14,275 nt of DNA from an uncultured Desulfovibrio sp. GTDB lineage: Bacteria > Desulfobacterota > Desulfovibrionia > Desulfovibrionales > Desulfovibrionaceae. Positions 12,651-14,275 of the stretch are shown here, one piece after another; the stretch's first letter is position 1, and every line of letters starts with the position of its first letter. The position numbers and the translations under genes are program-made. Below the pieces are notes generated by a model. That model made no database searches and was not told where the DNA came from. It worked only from the letters and a program-made list of their open reading frames with translations. The stretch is from the NCBI GenBank assembly GCA_947176055.1, contig CAMWPE010000031.1, positions 1-14,275 of the forward strand. The letters are read 5' to 3'.

Positions 12651-14275
12651 TTAACGCGTCCCGTCCGCCTTTTTGCCAAAACCGCGCAGGCGCGACGCGT
12701 TCATGACGACGGAAAACGACGAGAGGGCCATCGCCAGTCCGGCGATCATGGGCGACAGCATTGGACCTCCGAAGGCGTACAGCAACCCCGCGGCCACGGG
12801 CAACCCGAGAATATTGTACCCAAACGCCCAGCCCAGGTTTTCTTTAATATTCCGCATGGTCGCTCGCGATAGTTCAAGCGCGGTCAAAATCGCGCGCATG
12901 CCTCCCCGCATGAGCACTATATCTCCCGCTTCTGCCGAAACATCGACCCCATCCCCCACCGCGAATCCTACGTCGGCGGTCGCCAGCGCCGGCGCGTCGT
13001 TCAGTCCGTCGCCGACCATGCCCACAATCTTTCCTTCCTCGCGGAGTTTTTTTATAAAACCGGCTTTCCGCTCGGGAAGCAACCGCGCGTAAAATTCTTC
13101 TATTCCAGCGGCTTTCGCTATGGCGCGAGCGGTTCTGTCATTATCGCCGGTAAGCATGACGGGACGAACGCCCATTTTTTTTAATCTTGCTATTACATCG
13201 GGAGTTTCGGGCCGGAGCTGATCGGCGAGCGCGAATATCGCGGTCAGCCCAAGCTCGCCGCCCGGCTGTCTAGCGAACATCAATAGCGGCGTCTGTCCCT
13301 CGTCCGCCAGGGAGGCGAGTTTGTCCCCGGTATCCGGATTAATTTCCAGACCATGTTCTCTCGCGAAAGCTTCGTTGCCTATGCCCGCGTAATAAAGGGC
13401 GTTATCGAAAGCGATGTCGCCGGCGATGCCCAGCCCGGGCCGAATAGATATATTGCTCGCCGCTCCGTATTCGCAATTTTCGTTTTTGGCCGCTTCGATA
13501 ATGGCAAGACCCAGAGGATGCTCGCTTCGCCCTTCCAAAGACGCGGCTATCGACAACAGTTGTTTCCTGGAAATCGTCCCGCCAGGAGTTTTAAGAGAAA
13601 TAACCGAAGTAAGCGCCGGTTTGCCGGCGGTCAGGGTTCCGGTTTTATCGACGCAGAGCGCGTTGATCCGGCCGGCCCGCTCAAGCGCGGCTCCGTTTTT
13701 TATAAGAACGCCCAGACTGGCTCCCCTGCCCGCGCCCACCATAATCGACATTGGCGTGGCAAGTCCCATGGCGCAGGGGCAGGCCATGACGAGAATGGCG
13801 ACAAACACTGTCAGGGCGACAGTGTAAGGCTCGCGGCTAAAAAGCGCCCACGCCGCCGCCGAAAGAACCGCGAAAAGCATGACCGCCGGCACGAAATAAT
13901 AACTCGCCTTGTCCGCCAGCCTTGCTATAGGCGCCTTGGAGCCCTGGGCTTCGCGCACAAGGCGGATTATCCTGCTCAATTTTGTATTTTGGCCCGTAGC
14001 CTGAACTTCCATTACCAGGGAGCCCTCGCCATTAAGACTGCCTCCGACCAATTTGTCCCCTGGTCCGGCCGCTTCCGGAATTGACTCTCCGGTAAGGAGC
14101 GATAAATCGATCGCCGAATGGCCGTCGATGACGACGCCGTCGGCCGGAATCCGGCTGCCCGGGCGCACAACCAGCTTATCCCCCGTTTTAACCGCCGAAA
14201 GAGGAATTTCGGCTGTTTCGCCGCTTTCCAGAAGCAACAAAGCCGAGTCGGGCGCGACGCTTAACAACGCTCCCA
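12651..14275 (-). CDS. Cu(+)-type heavy-metal P1B ATPase, N-terminus outside the window
   Basis: The pump uses ATP to move a soft metal ion, most likely Cu(+), across the inner membrane. The visible 540 or so residues start in the actuator domain and run to the natural C-terminus. In order they show 'LLTGES', the transmembrane metal site 'MACPCAMGLATP', the phosphorylation site 'DKTGTLT', the nucleotide-binding 'SEHPLG', 'MLTGDND' and 'GDGLNDAPALA'. The last two helices have 'YNILGLPVAAG' and 'MALSSFSVVMNASRLRGFG'. The CPC motif with the late Tyr-Asn and Met-Ser-Ser residues is the group 1B-1 (Cu(+)/Ag(+)) pattern. The frame is open to the window edge, so the gene is partial and any N-terminal metal-binding domains cannot be seen. 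CopA-like is the best description. Confidence 0.92.
   Translation of the reverse strand, partial: GALLSVAPDSALLLLESGETAEIPLSAVKTGDKLVVRPGSRIPADGVVIDGHSAIDLSLLTGESIPEAAGPGDKLVGGSLNGEGSLVMEVQATGQNTKLSRIIRLVREAQGSKAPIARLADKASYYFVPAVMLFAVLSAAAWALFSREPYTVALTVFVAILVMACPCAMGLATPMSIMVGAGRGASLGVLIKNGAALERAGRINALCVDKTGTLTAGKPALTSVISLKTPGGTISRKQLLSIAASLEGRSEHPLGLAIIEAAKNENCEYGAASNISIRPGLGIAGDIAFDNALYYAGIGNEAFAREHGLEINPDTGDKLASLADEGQTPLLMFARQPGGELGLTAIFALADQLRPETPDVIARLKKMGVRPVMLTGDNDRTARAIAKAAGIEEFYARLLPERKAGFIKKLREEGKIVGMVGDGLNDAPALATADVGFAVGDGVDVSAEAGDIVLMRGGMRAILTALELSRATMRNIKENLGWAFGYNILGLPVAAGLLYAFGGPMLSPMIAGLAMALSSFSVVMNASRLRGFGKKADGTR

Noticed and set aside
13353..14084. Plus-strand 243-residue open frame
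   Set aside because: It is antisense to the P1B ATPase, with Arg-rich composition typical of a shadow frame.
1..14275. tRNA genes, CRISPR arrays, insertion sequences or attachment sites
   Set aside because: Gaps were read on both strands; no TTCGAAT-type tRNA arms, direct-repeat arrays, transposase motifs or terminal repeats were found.

Overview
The window looks like chromosomal DNA from an anaerobic, flagellated, Desulfovibrio-like sulfate reducer. The best evidence is the minus-strand set desulfoferrodoxin, rubredoxin, rubredoxin:oxygen oxidoreductase at 10433-8525. The rubredoxin is only 46 residues, with the short-loop form I associate with Desulfovibrio desulfuricans. A fliJ / MotE-like / truA unit and pdxST-type vitamin B6 synthesis fit the same origin. 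The genus is inferred; no database search was possible.

Layout. 1-527: end of a small unknown gene and a bidirectional terminator. 528-2039: a DUF1269 membrane protein (-) and thiD (+) diverge from back-to-back TTGACA promoters. 2206-4515: fliJ, a MotE-like protein with a very long linker, and truA, all overlapping on the plus strand. 4516-5637: rlpA and an unrecognised 140-residue gene on the minus strand. 5638-5992: a 355-base gap with a strong plus-strand promoter and a structured leader. 5993-7488: pdxS-pdxT. 7511-8422: a TtuA/TtcA-type tRNA thiolase (-). 8525-10433: the oxygen-defence genes (-). 10544-11449: a phosphodiester glycosidase family protein (-). 11754-12626: metF (+). 12651-14275: a Cu(+)-type P1B ATPase (-), cut by the window end.

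Most interesting observation. The pdxS leader has the layout of a transcription attenuator or riboswitch: promoter TTGTCA-N17-TATAAC at 5695-5723, a long-range folded domain at 5739-5888, then a terminator-like hairpin with a T-rich tract at 5913-5953, just before the pdxS ribosome binding site. An 11-base segment inside the folded domain (5842-5852) nearly copies the 3' arm of that hairpin, so it can pair with the hairpin's 5' arm as an antiterminator. I know of no described regulatory RNA for pdxST.

How the genes work together. Desulfoferrodoxin reduces superoxide, rubredoxin carries electrons, and Roo reduces O2 to water, so 8525-10433 is one oxygen-detoxification module. Intrinsic terminators lie directly in front of the ribosome binding sites of roo and of the thiolase gene, which may step expression down along the cluster. 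PdxS and PdxT form the PLP synthase. ThiD and MetF serve thiamine and one-carbon metabolism but are not visibly linked to their neighbours.
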